Shown here: in pieces, positions 1 through 9,219 of the stretch | Numbering within the stretch: position 1 is the stretch's first letter | Layout: each line of letters starts with the position of its first letter | NCBI GenBank assembly: GCA_009760885.1 | Contig: CM019692.1 | Span: 50,311,430-50,375,429 of the forward strand | Source: Achatina immaculata | Taxonomy: Eukaryota; Mollusca; Gastropoda; Stylommatophora; Achatinidae | Reading direction: 5' to 3' | Length of the DNA stretch: 64,000 bases | Notes under the pieces: model-generated | The model's database searches: none | Seen by the model: the letters and a program-made list of their open reading frames with translations, nothing else | What the model was told of the DNA's origin: nothing | Position numbers and translations under genes: made by a program

Positions 1-85
1 GGCTAACGAAGCAGGGATCGCCATCGTCCACCTTGAGGGTGGAGCCTGCTAAAGAAGTAACTGCACATCCCCTGCTTTTTAGCTC
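1..85 (+). repeat. Unclassified interspersed repeat, copy 1
   Basis: This stretch matches, in inverted orientation and with scattered mismatches, the sequence at about 12825-12902 (shared blocks include gcaggg.tcgccat and ctgctaaagaag). Two diverged copies on opposite strands indicate a dispersed repeat. It has no ORF and its ends are not defined, because the window starts inside it. Confidence 0.55.
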
Positions 86-1160
86 CACCCAGGGCCTGAC
101 AAAAAAATAGCCGTCATAACCCGCTCCCAATCCGACACGATGCTGTGTCTCAAAACTTTCTCAGCATTGGCTGAAAAAGCATACAGTGTATCTGGCAGTT
201 CCAAGGAGGTAAAAGACATAGCAAAACAAAGACATCAGAAAGTTTTTAAGTCACATTTTGAAGAATCTTCTGACGATGTCGGCTGCTATGACCCTCATTG
301 ATCTTATATTCTTCTTCGTTACACTCTCTCATCCATCCATCCATCCACGCCGACTCTGTAGAGGAAGTCAGAAAGTGGTAATTACTTTATCACTTTCAAC
401 ACAGTCCCGCATTTCATTACAAAACCATTTACGAAGAATCTGAACAGGGAAAGGACCAGAAGACCATATGCGCAGATGAACCTATTAAGTTTTAACAGAA
501 ACGTTGAAACAGTAGCACTGCAACTGACGCGAGGACAAGTAATGACAAAATCGCTGGGACTGAGTTATTTATTTATCATCTTCTAGTGCTCTTCAGCTTT
601 TAGTTGCCGTGTTTCTGTGCGCGGGTGGTGGGGGTGGGGTTGGGGTGGGGGAGGGGGTGTTAAAGAAGAATTAATCCCGCCTACATTTTCGCTCAAAAAC
701 GTCTGTTACCTCAGGTTGTCCTCAATGAGAAACCCCACTTCTGACCCTGGGAATTTACCATCCAAACTCCCATCTACGTGAGATACGGTAACTTGTAGCT
801 GCTACATGCGAATCACGTGATTGTCGCTTGTGCTTTCTCTGTGCCAAAGGAGCACACACGAAAAAGTGAGTGCGTCACAATTAATCATAAGAATTAGAGG
901 CAAACTAAATGAACCCTTCAAATTTGGCAGAAAAATTAATTGGGAAAAATTTAGATACTACAGTGGTAATCGGAAATTCAGGAGACGGTCAAGGAGCCAT
1001 CTTATTTCGTTCTATGAAGAAAAACTGATGGCTTGTCCCTTTCTTTGCATAGAATGACAAACATAGTTTTGGTCGTGTTGGCAACCTTCTTTAGTTTTTT
1101 TTTCTCATTGTCACTAAAGCACGTGATTGTTGTTTCTCTTTTAATTACTGAACATAGTGG
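86..1160. other. No gene recognised
   Basis: Only short ORFs (up to 78 codons) with no familiar motif are present. A G-rich strip lies at about 620-660. I see no repeat relationship to the rest of the window. Confidence 0.5.
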
Positions 1161-1169
1161 GTGCTTGAG

Positions 1170-1492
1170 TAGCAAAATGGCTAGTGCGCCTGTCTTCCAT
1201 GCATATAAGGGTAAGTGGTTCTAATCCTGCCATAGGGGTCCAGTAGCTCAGTTGAAGGAGAGAAAACAGGACAAACAAAGTAGCAGGATTCTTCTGGAGC
1301 TGAAGAAAGAGAGGCAGTCAGGCCAGGCATGGTCAGTTACCATCTAGTGACATTCATTCATTCATGTGCATGTCCCTTGCGGAACTTTGCCTCCCTAACA
1401 GCACTCCTGTAGGCCTCTCGGTTGTGAGCATTAGTCTAGGAAAATGTGTTCACTAATACCATATCCCTTTGATACCTCCATGGCATCATACA
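1170..1492 (+). repeat. Old SINE1 copy split by a LINE-C 3' tail
   Basis: A diverged SINE1 head and body (tggctagtgcgcctgtct, then ttcttctggagctg) runs to about 1350. Its 3' domain resumes at about 1433 (aggaaaatgtgttcactaa, then accatatccc). Compare the cleaner copy at 4059-4320. Between the two parts lies a minus-strand LINE-C tail. Confidence 0.65.
1363..1430 (-). mobile_element. LINE-C 3' terminal fragment
   Basis: The reverse complement matches the last coding bases and end of LINE-C at 12575-12645 (gaggcctacaggagtgctgt, then the glycine-histidine-alanine-asparagine-aspartate end). It is a very short, 5'-truncated insertion. A (ATTC)n-like run precedes it at 1350-1362. It splits the older SINE1. 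Confidence 0.75.
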
Positions 1493-1839
1493 GCTGTCTT
1501 TACCTAGAAGCAGACACGAATAGCTGCTGAGACATCATACAAAGGCTGGCTGCAGACCATGAGAAGTAGAGATAACTTGTTTGCTGCCTTGCAAGATACC
1601 ACAACACGCACTGGACGGTGATCATTCATCATGGACACTGATGGATGAATCCGTTATAGTGTTTTACTGTCGTCTGGTTCATGTACAGTTCTTGGTGCAT
1701 TTATTGGTGAAGTGTTGTTTCCGGCGGTTATAATGATATCCACCTTGACCTAGTTTGTGATATGAACACTGAGGTTGAAAGGGCAATAAATGAGAACGCA
1801 AGGACAAGATGACGGCAATGGAGAGGTGGAGGACGACGG

Positions 1840-1968
1840 ATGGAACAGATGCTAGAAGACTTGCCAATGTGGCACGGGAAGAAATCAGCAACAGAGATAC
1901 TCAGAAATGCCAAGGACCGAGATTTGTGGAGGAGTATAGTCCTTCACAGAACCCAGCAGGCCTCGTGA
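1840..1968 (+). pseudogene. LINE RT C-terminal fragment (RTE-like)
   Basis: The frame starting at 1840 reads a 42-residue tail ending in AKDRDLWRSIVLHRTQQAS and a stop. The pattern (A.DR..WR..I) is the conserved C-terminus of RTE-like LINE proteins and resembles the LINE-D ends at 23610-23998 and 34199-34880. Upstream coding sequence is lost. The exact family is uncertain. Confidence 0.6.
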
Positions 1969-1977
1969 TTATATATG

Positions 1978-1998
1978 TGGTGTGTGTGTTTGTGTGTT

Positions 1999-2029
<31 letters not shown>
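1978..2029. repeat. (GT)n microsatellite
   Basis: Interrupted run of TG/TTTG dinucleotides. Confidence 0.9.
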
Positions 2030-2138
2030 TAAACAAGAGATTGATGGGATTCAGCTTGGGCAGTCTATCCTTGACAAAAGTGGACAGAGCAAGTTGGAGA
2101 TGACCTGCAACCAACCTTCGTTATGGTGATGAAAGAAG

Positions 2139-2140
2139 AA

Positions 2141-2171
<31 letters not shown>
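2139..2171. repeat. (GAT)n microsatellite
   Basis: Eleven tandem GAT triplets. It could be the (GAT)n tail of a LINE-D-type insertion, because the fragment at 1840-1968 is LINE-D-like, but about 170 bp separate them. Confidence 0.85.
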
Positions 2172-3165
2172 TCTGAGGAGCCGTTGTTGAAAGACTTCCA
2201 ATTCCGACTCCTTTATTTATCTTCTGTCCAACTTTTTACCTTTACCTCCATAAATGATATATTTCTACCTTCACCAGCAGAAAGCTGCTTCCACTCACAG
2301 CACAGACGCCACAGTCTTGACCCGGGACACACTTTCAAAGCTTGTACACACATAAAACACTGTCATCTTCTAACTCTTGTGCTTCTCAACGTTTTTTTTT
2401 TCTGTCAGCCACTCTCATGCTTCCCTGGCATCATCCCTACTCTTCTCTTCCCCTCGCCTCCCCCGGCCCCATCTAATCTGCCTCTTCCTTTTTCCTAACC
2501 ACATATTTGGATCTTTCCAAACTCGTCCCGGAAAAGAAGGGGGGGGCGGCACTGCTCGATTTGAAACCATTTCTCTTCTGCTGTCTTGTGCAGCTCTTCT
2601 CCTTGACACAGCAAGCTGGTGCTATGGTGAAGATGTTCAGGCTGAGCAGCATCGTGTGGGTTTTGGAGGGGTTCATGTCAGCTTTTTTTCTTGATCAGCT
2701 ATAGTTCCCCGTATCCTGATGCCAGCATGTCAGCTATAGGTCGCTGACTGCTAAAGCGGACAGAATCTAACCTCCCTCTGCGATTTATTGGAAGTATATA
2801 CAGAATTACCAGCAATGCTTTAGCCAACAGCAGGAATACAATCGTGCGGTCCGTTAAGCGTGACCGCATTTCTTCGTTCGCGACGGACGAGATCGGAATG
2901 TTCACATCAGCTGACTCGGCAGAATTGCAGGATGTCCCGACAACATGCTCCGCTCTGCGGCTTTCTGCAGAACCCAAGGGCGGTCTTTCTAACTTAGTTA
3001 AACACTGGAGGCCATTATAGAAAACAGGGCTTACCGTTAAGGCGGCTTTCAGCTCTTGTGGTCTTCCTTCTTCTCCACATTTGTTCTATTTATATCCGGA
3101 ATTTCTTACAATCTGAAGCTCTAGACTCCGTTCATGACTAGAGGCCCCACTGATCCTTATAGGTC
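2172..3165. other. No gene recognised
   Basis: The minus-strand ORF 2977-2699 (92 codons) has one possible hydrophobic segment but no recognisable domain or repeat relatives here. Pyrimidine-rich runs lie at 2390-2500. Nothing else stands out. Confidence 0.45.
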
Positions 3166-3169
3166 AATG

Positions 3170-3610
3170 GACGGATTTTTGGGGGTCCATGAACCAACAA
3201 ATGGATCGGCTCATTACACACAAAAAATCTATATTCATCTGGGTTCTATTTATTACTTTATTTTTTAATCTTCTTCTTCATTCGCTTCTACCACCAAGAT
3301 CGCCCCGTGGTCCTGCTGAATTTACTCATGTGGTCCTCGATGTGTCCTGTGGTCCCCGGGAGGCCCGCAAGAGATCCCCGAGAGGATCACAAGGGGTTCA
3401 GAGTATCGCGGGGCTTGGGCCTGAATTGTTGGTGGGTCCCGGAAGCGGGATTGCGTGACACCGTGGTTTTCGTTGTGCACCAGTTTAATCTAGAGTTGGA
3501 CTTTCTCACCGGAAAACCTCCACGTGTTTTTGAGCTTTATTTTTTAATGATCCTCAGGTGTTTTTAGGCCGGAAAGGGGATCCACGGCCAAGGAGTTTAG
3601 AACCACTGCT
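3170..3610. mobile_element. hAT-like MITE, interrupted
   Basis: Flanks of the retroposon at 3270-3534 (ggggtccatgaacc, then tctatttattactttatttt on the left; ggatccacggccaagg, then agaaccactg on the right) match the element at 50985-51207. The terminal pattern CAGTGGTTCTAAAC (read from the right end) is typical of hAT-superfamily inverted termini. No transposase is present. Its left end is poorly defined. Confidence 0.5.
3270..3534 (-). mobile_element. GAA-retroposon, 5'-truncated copy
   Basis: It starts with the inverted (GAA)n tail and the conserved 3' domain (cgcttctaccaccaagatcg) and stops in the ..ttctcaccggaaaacctc module. It is flanked by a 14-bp target site duplication, ctttattttttaat, at 3256-3269 and 3535-3548. 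5' truncation, tail and TSD are hallmarks of target-primed reverse transcription. It is non-coding. Confidence 0.88.
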
Positions 3611-3629
3611 AAAGATTAACAACATTAAT

Positions 3630-4044
3630 AAACTAGGATACAAGTAGGAACAGCTTTATTAATTAATGAGCACACAGTTGTGACGTTTCGCTGTGAACCT
3701 TAATCATACAAAAACACACAGGGCAAAGAAATAGAGAAAGAAGGTAACATATAAATTCACATGAATACTATGTAAAAGGTAGGAATGGGAAAAAAAATAC
3801 AATAAATAAAATAAATGGAGCACTTAGCTGTGGCTTGGAAGAGGCTGTGTCCAGAAATGCGCATGGTGGAGTGTTGGGAATGTTTAAATGAAGACTTGTA
3901 ATGTGTGATACGTATATGTACGTTATCGGAAATCTCACGTGAGTCCTTCACGGAGAGTGAGGATAGTTTTGGGAATGGTGATCGTTTCCATCCCCCAAAC
4001 TACAGGACAGGTAACACAGCGATGGCAGTTACATTTTAAGGATG
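3630..4044 (-). mobile_element. Penelope-like element fragment, minus strand
   Basis: The reverse complement matches the plus-strand copy at 4335-5215 in two blocks: the nuclease lead-in (acgatcacc.ttcccaaaac) and the 3' non-coding region (ccatttattttatttatt, cattcatgtgaatttata). The sequence between the blocks, which encodes most of the GIY-YIG domain, is deleted. It is head to head with the 4335-5215 copy. A decayed hammerhead-like motif lies at 3680-3707. Confidence 0.72.
3680..3707 (-). ncRNA. Decayed hammerhead ribozyme-like motif of the Penelope-like element
   Basis: Read on the minus strand, the motif gattaaggttcacagc is followed by gaaacgtc. In Penelope-like elements the pLTR-borne hammerhead core has CTGATGA, a short stem-loop II, GAAAC and GTC. 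Here stem II (aggttc, cagc) and GAAACGTC are present, but the CTGATGA box is changed to GATTA. It is a relic, not expected to cleave. Confidence 0.5.
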
Positions 4045-4058
4045 TATTACCTGCCCTG

Positions 4059-4320
4059 GGTGTCTGAGTGGCGAAGTGGTTAGTGCACTGGTCTCTCATG
4101 GCGAAGGTCGGGGGTTCGAATCCGACCGGCAGCACCCCAGTCACCCAGCTGTAGAAATGGGTACCCGACTTCTTCTGGAGTTGGGGAAGGAAAGGCAGCC
4201 AGGCGTGATACTGACCATATCACCCTCTAGTGTGCTGACAGGTCAAGGAAAATATGGGCACTAACACCATATCCCTATGTGCCTCCAAGGCATGACAGGG
4301 TCACCTTTACGTTTTTTTTT
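4059..4320 (+). mobile_element. SINE1, full-length copy
   Basis: The tRNA-like head of about 78 nt has an A-box-like tggcgaagtgg and a B box gggttcgaatcc. A unique body follows (cccgacttcttctggagttg) and then the conserved 3' domain (gatactgaccatatcac, aacaccatatccc), ending in a T run. A perfect 14-bp TSD, tattacctgccctg, lies at 4045-4058 and 4321-4334. It is inserted between two Penelope-like fragments. The head has lost tRNA folding and is a Pol III promoter relic rather than a tRNA gene. Confidence 0.9.
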
Positions 4321-4379
4321 TATTACCTGCCCTGTAGTCTTGAAAACGAAAACGATCACCTTTCCCAAAACTCAGTCTC

Positions 4380-4703
4380 CATGAAGGATTCAAGTGCGAT
4401 TCCCGTAATGTGATATATGCCATCATACGTAAAAGATGCAGGGTAACTTATATTGGTGAAACTGATCTCATATTAGGTGACCGCATGCAGAAACATCTGT
4501 CTGATATCACACAGCATGCTTTGAAACCAGTCCCTAATCATTTCAACGACCCCAACCAGAGAGGCAAATCTGATTTTCTGGTAACAGCCATCAAACAATA
4601 TCACGTTGATGTCAGAAGCCACCTAGTACTTGAGAATCGCTACAACCAGGAATATGGGACGCTGGAACTACATGGTTTGAACTCGCAGTTCAATTATATC
4701 TAA
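4380..4703 (+). pseudogene. GIY-YIG endonuclease domain of a Penelope-like element (partial)
   Basis: The protein starts with NVIYAIIRKRCRVTYIGET, the two-part signature (usually ..IY.I.C..C...YIGET) of the GIY-YIG nuclease that follows RT in Penelope-like elements. It then has a conserved DRMQKHLSDI (normally ER..EH...I), KPVPNHFNDPNQ (usually KP..HFN..GH) and an ENRYNQEYGTLELHGLN end, matching the usual (E..WI..L.TL.P.GLN) closure. In the family this domain nicks DNA for insertion. The cysteine pair is partly lost (RKRC), and the frame has no upstream RT, so it is a broken copy. It is followed by a stop and the element's non-coding 3' region. Confidence 0.8.
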
Positions 4704-5110
4704 CATTCCCCTCTCCCACAAACATATTTCATCTTCACCAAGTTCCATTCCGTTCTCACTTGCTACACATATTTCACAACCTTCTCGTGACACCAGATTA
4801 CAACCCCTCTACCCCCAATTGCAATCACCTATTCCACCTTCTCCCGGCTAGATCACCATTATACCACTCTCTCATCTTTCTGCGCCCCTACCCTCTTTAC
4901 GACCTACCTATCACACATTACATGTCTCCATTTAAACGCTCTCAACACTCCACCACGCGTATTCCTGGATACAGCCTCTTACAAGCCACAGCTAAGTGCT
5001 CCATTTATTTTATTTATTCTAATTTTTTTTCATTCCTACTTTTTACATAGCATTCATGTGAATTTATATTTTATCTTCCTTCTCCATTTTTTCGTCCTGT
5101 GTGTTTTTGT

Positions 5111-5137
5111 ATAAATAAGGTTTACACCGAAACGTCA
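5111..5137 (+). ncRNA. Decayed hammerhead ribozyme-like motif
   Basis: ataaataaggtttacacc followed by gaaacgtcag. It has the GAAACGTC core half and a weak stem II (aggttt.acacc) like the minus-strand relic at 3680-3707. The CTGATGA box is destroyed. Confidence 0.45.
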
Positions 5138-5237
5138 GAACTATGTGCTCTTTAATTGATAAGGCTTTAGTAGGTTGTTCCAAGTTTATACACTTAGTTA
5201 TCACAGCTTTACTGCTGTGGTTTTTCTTCGTTCTTCA

Positions 5238-6220
5238 GCCAGCATGTTCTTATTTATATCTTCACCCAGCATGTTCTTATTTGTATCTTCACCCGGCACG
5301 TACTTATTTATATCTTCACTCAACACATTCTTATTTACATATTCACCCAGCACGTTCTTATTTATATCTTCACCCAGCACATTCTTATTTACATCTTCAC
5401 CCAGCACGTTCTTATTTATATCTTCACCCAGCACATTCTTATTTATATCTTCACCCAGCACATTCTTATTTATATCTTCACCCAGCACTTTCTTATTTAT
5501 ATCTTCACCCAGCACTTTCTTATTTATATCTTCACCCAGCACGTTCTTATTTATATCTTCACTCAGCACGTTCTTATTTATATCTTCACCCAGCATGTTC
5601 TTATTTGTATCTTCACCCAGCACATTCTTATTTGTATCTTCACCCAGCACATTCTTATTTGTATCTTCACCCAGCACATTCTTATTTATATCTTTACCCA
5701 GCATGTTCTTATTTATATCTCCACCCAGCATGTTCTTATTTATATCTTAACCCAGCATGTTCTTATTTATATCTTCACCCAGCATGTTCTTATTTATATC
5801 TTCACCCAGCACATTCTTATTTATATCTTCACCCAGCACATTCTTATTTATATCTTCACCCAGCACTTTCTTATTTATATCTTCACCCAGCACTTTCTTA
5901 TTTATATCTTCACCCAGCACGTTCTTATTTATATCTTCACTCAGCACGTTCTTATTTATATCTTCACCCAGCATGTTCTTATTTGTATCTTCACCCAGCA
6001 CATTCTTATTTGTATCTTCACCCAGCACATTCTTATTTGTATCTTCACCCAGCACATTCTTATTTATATCTTCACCCAGCATGTTCTTATTTATATCTTC
6101 ACCCAGCATGTTCTTATTTATATCTTCACCCAGCATGTTCTTATTTATATCTTCACCCAGCATGTTCTTATTTATATCTTCACCCAGCATGTTCTTATTT
6201 ATATCTTCACCCAGCACGTT
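5238..6220. repeat. 27-bp minisatellite, about 36 units
   Basis: The unit is cccagcacattcttatttat + atcttca with variants at a few positions (cacatt, cacgtt, catgtt, cacttt; ttata, ttgta). Because 27 is a multiple of 3, long frames stay open on both strands (plus: SYLYLHPA-type 9-mers and FLFISSPST-type 9-mers; minus: LGEDINKNV-type 9-mers). Several frames being open at once argues against coding. A block of variants repeats with a period of 378 bp (14 units). Confidence 0.95.
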
Positions 6221-6261
6221 GAATTATTTTCTATGCATTAGGTTCCATTTTACTTTAGACT

Positions 6262-6475
6262 TTGAACATAATCAGGCTGTTAGCAGACCACAGTGCATTA
6301 AACAGACACCTAAACATAACCACGCTGTTAACGGATAGGAGTACACTAAACACACACCTAAACATAATCAGGCTGTTAACGTATAGGAGTGCACTAAACA
6401 GACATCTAAACATAACCAGGCTGTTAACGGATAAGAGTACACCAGACAGACACCCACGCATAATCAGGCTGTTTA
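6262..6475. repeat. 48-bp minisatellite, about 4.4 units
   Basis: The ctgtta landmark recurs at 6277, 6325, 6373, 6421 and 6469, an exact 48-bp spacing. The unit contains acataatcaggctgttaac and gagtacactaaacag. Confidence 0.92.
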
Positions 6476-6914
6476 CGCTGAATCTTATTGAAGATTATAG
6501 GATAATAGAGATGGAAATGTTGCAAATTTGCTACTAGCATACCTAATTGCAACCAGATAAGGAAAGAACTTCTTACATAACTGCTGGCACAATTCTAAGC
6601 TGGTTTTACTCTAAAAGCGAAAGGATGTAAAAGGCACCCACTGTGCCAGCCTTCTTGCCATACAAAGATTCATCGCTATCACGGCAACACTTCTTCTTCG
6701 TTCGTTTATACCACCAAGACAGTCCCATGATCCTACTGAATTTACTCCCGTGGTCCTCGATAGGTCCCGTGGTTCCCCCTGTGGTCCCCGAAGGGACCAC
6801 ACGAGATCCACGAGAGGACCACAAGAGGTTCAGAGTATCGCAGGGCTTCAGCCTGTATTTTTGGTGGGTCTCAGAAGCCGGATTGCGTGACACTGTGGTT
6901 TTCGTTGCACCAGT

Positions 6915-8402
6915 GGTTCTAAGGACTGCAAACGCGCCACAAACAGCCTCTGGCAGTCAAGTCCAGCTCCTGGCCTTCCCGTGGCAGAACTGTTTAAACT
7001 GACAGGAGAAGGGGCGAGGGCGAATATCTGGCGCCTGAAAACCAGTTACTTAGGGTAGATGAGTGTCACGTTTGGTAGCTCATCTGCCGCTGTTGGCGAG
7101 ATCTTCAGCTGCCGTGCGTGGAGCGGTGCTCTTCCCGGCCAATGAAGAAATTTGCAGATGAGGTTGCCGCGCAGCATCACTGCGGAAAAGGTGGTTGAAA
7201 GAATAAAGCGAAGCAAACAGTCAAATCACGGCACCTCTGGTCTGGAGGTCAGCCACGTCCTGAGTGCAGTCATATCGGGTGAAATGCATGAACCAGCTTG
7301 TCCCAGAGGTTAAGTCACTGCTGGCTTAACTTTTCAAATGCCGCGCGTGGAGTGAAGCTCCTCCCGGTTAAGGAAGTAAATGCGGAAATAAAGGTTGCTG
7401 TGCGGCGCCGATGGGAAAAGGTGGTGGAAAGTGAAGTTTAACCTGGTATGTCCAGTAGTATCGCTACGAGAGCTATACCACGGCGCCTCTGCTCTAGAGG
7501 CCGCCTACGTCCGAAATACACCTACACTGGTGAAATATGCCTAAACCGGCACACACCAGGGGTCGAACTCGATGGCTAGACATGTCATGCCACCTCCGCT
7601 CTAGAGGTCGGTAACGCCTGATAACCACCCATACTGGTGAATTTTGCCTAAACCGGCTCATACCAGGGGTGAATCTTGAAGGCTATGAATGTCACAGTAC
7701 CTCTGCCCTAGAGGTCCGTCCCGTCCCAAACACGCCCATACTGGGATACTGCCTAAACCGGCTCAACCCAGGGGTAGAAGTCACTAGTGGCGAGGATTCA
7801 TCCTCCTGGACAAAAGCTCCATCCTGGGCACAACTAGGAAGGGTAGCGGCCACGACTGCAAAATGCTGAAGTCGGAGACACTGGACCAGGGAAGTCTAGA
7901 TAGGCAACCACCTCTCACCCGGCGGGGATGTCTGCGTATCCTAATCACGCTGAGGTTTTCCGGTGAGAAAGTCCAACCCTGGACTGGATGGGCGACCACC
8001 TCTCACCCGGCGGTGATACACGGGTATCTCAAAACACGTCGAGGTTTTCCGGTGAGAAAGTCCAACTCTGACCTGGGTGGGCTAACGCCTCTCACCCAGC
8101 GGGGATGCACTGATATTCCAAACACGTCGAGGTCTTCCGGTGAGAAAGTCCAACCCTAGACCAAACTGGTGCAATGAAAACCACGGTGTCACGCAATCCC
8201 GCTTCTGAGACCCACCAAGAATACAGGCTAAAGCACTGTGATACTCTGAACCCCTTGTGGTCCTTTCGTGGAACTCGTGTGGTCTATTTTGGACCACACA
8301 GGAGACCACGGGACCTAATGAGGACCACATGCGTGAATTCAGTAGGTTCACAGTGCGGTTTTTGGTGGTAGAAGTGAACGAAGAAGAAGAAGAAGAAGAA
8401 GA
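6915..8402 (+). mobile_element. GAA-retroposon, near full-length copy (1488 bp)
   Basis: It starts with the element's common 5' terminus ggttctaaggactg and ends with gtagaagtgaacg(aag)n. An 11-bp TSD, gttgcaccagt, lies at 6904-6914 and 8403-8413; it falls inside an older copy of the same element on the other strand. Module order is as follows. There is a 5' unique part. Two copies follow of a ggcgag..ttc..gc.gcgtggag module (about 7087 and 7340). Four related units of about 115 bp contain ctagagg and cctaaaccgg. Three units of about 95 bp contain gagaaagtccaa. The last part is a 3' domain rich in gtggtc/gaccac palindromes. There is no ORF of note. Confidence 0.9.
8277..8332 (+). other. Palindromic 3' domain of the GAA-retroposon
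   Basis: gtgtggtc and gaccacac (loop tattttg) form an 8-bp hairpin. Further gaccac/gtggtc blocks and an outer pairing of upstream tgtggtcct with downstream aggaccaca could enclose it. The same stems with different loops appear at 35929-35955 and 57841-57890. A folded 3' end of this kind could be what the partner RT recognises; that is inference. Confidence 0.6.
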
Positions 8403-8708
8403 GTTGCACCAGTTTAGTCTAGAGTTGGACTTTCTCACCGGAGAACCTCAACGTGTTTTGGATATCAGCATATCCCCGCTGAGTGAGAAGTGGTAGCCCA
8501 TCCAGTCTAGAGTTGGACTTTCTCACCGGACAACCTCGACGTGTTTTGGATATCAATATATCCCCGCTGGGTGAGAGGGCAATAGTGAAGACCTACACTT
8601 TTCTACGTGAACAAAGATCCAAGTTCTGCTTTGAAGTAGGATGGCTCGTATCATGATCATGGCGGTTCCACTAGTAGCAGCGTCGGACCTTGTTCTTTAT
8701 TTACATTA

Positions 8709-8862
8709 CACGCCGTTCAGGACAGCGTTAGCGATCATGCTTCTGCATCTTGTTCAATACTTGGGCTTTCCGATCAGTTCATATGCTTTCCTTTTCCCAT
8801 GCCACTTGGCCAGTCCGTTAAGATATTTTTCTGTTGGCCTCCCTCGCCTTCTTTTTCCCCTT
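8709..8862 (-). pseudogene. LINE RT C-terminal fragment
   Basis: The minus strand reads GKRRRGRPTEKYLNGLAKWH, then GKRKAYELI, and after one frame change a tail of MIANAVLNGV and stop. This is the conserved end of RTE-like LINE proteins (GRGRP...L..L..W....S..EL......R..W...IANA). It contains a frameshift and an internal loss. Confidence 0.65.
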
Positions 8863-9219
8863 GAATTTTCCAATGATTACCAGGTTTCATAACTTCTGTA
8901 TTCTCGTGACATGTTCTGTGGACTTTTGATTATCTGTTTCTTATACTTTTAACTAGCTTTCGTTGATCTGAAACTTCTGAGAATGTCATCAATTCCCCCC
9001 CCCCCCCCCCGATATATGTTGCATCTTTCTCCAAAAGGACTTTCCATTGCTTCCATTTCTTTATCATCTGTTCCTCGTTATTTGTTCAGGTTTCATAACT
9101 ATAACTTTGTCCCGGATTCCGAGACGGGACGGGAAAAGAGAAATGTTATGAAAGAGCCTGCAGGTCAGTCTTTTAAAGATCTCCGATCAAACTGTGACGC
9201 CTACAGCTAGAGGAGTTTT

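Larger units (their letters stand above)
4335..5215 (+). mobile_element. Penelope-like element, 3' part
   Basis: It contains the GIY-YIG nuclease end of the protein (4380-4703), a 3' non-coding region of about 450 bp shared with the minus-strand copy at 3630-4044, and a decayed hammerhead-like motif (5111-5137). The RT domain is absent. Penelope-like elements carry RT followed by GIY-YIG, so this is a 5'-truncated copy. Confidence 0.75.
6691..8580 (-). mobile_element. GAA-retroposon, minus-strand host copy (interrupted)
   Basis: The inverted 3' tail and 3' domain lie at 6691-6914 and the next modules (gttggactttctcaccgg repeats) continue at 8414-8580. The two parts are contiguous in the element's own order once the insertion at 6915-8402 is removed. 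It is 5' truncated near 8580. Its own TSD is not clear. Confidence 0.85.

Noticed and set aside
2142..2498. ORF starting with ten methionines
   Set aside because: The start is the (GAT)n microsatellite read as ATG; the rest has no motif.
4059..4140. tRNA gene
   Set aside because: It has A- and B-box-like sequences but lacks a proper cloverleaf and is fused to a SINE body with a TSD.
5143..6222. 359-codon ORF with a repeated SYLYLHPA peptide as a real gene
   Set aside because: Several frames on both strands are open because the unit is 27 bp; there is no start context or conserved non-repeat domain. Treated as a minisatellite.
6915..8402. GAA-retroposon as a lncRNA host gene family
   Set aside because: TSDs, 5' truncations and (GAA)n tails show it is a mobile element; no evidence of host function.
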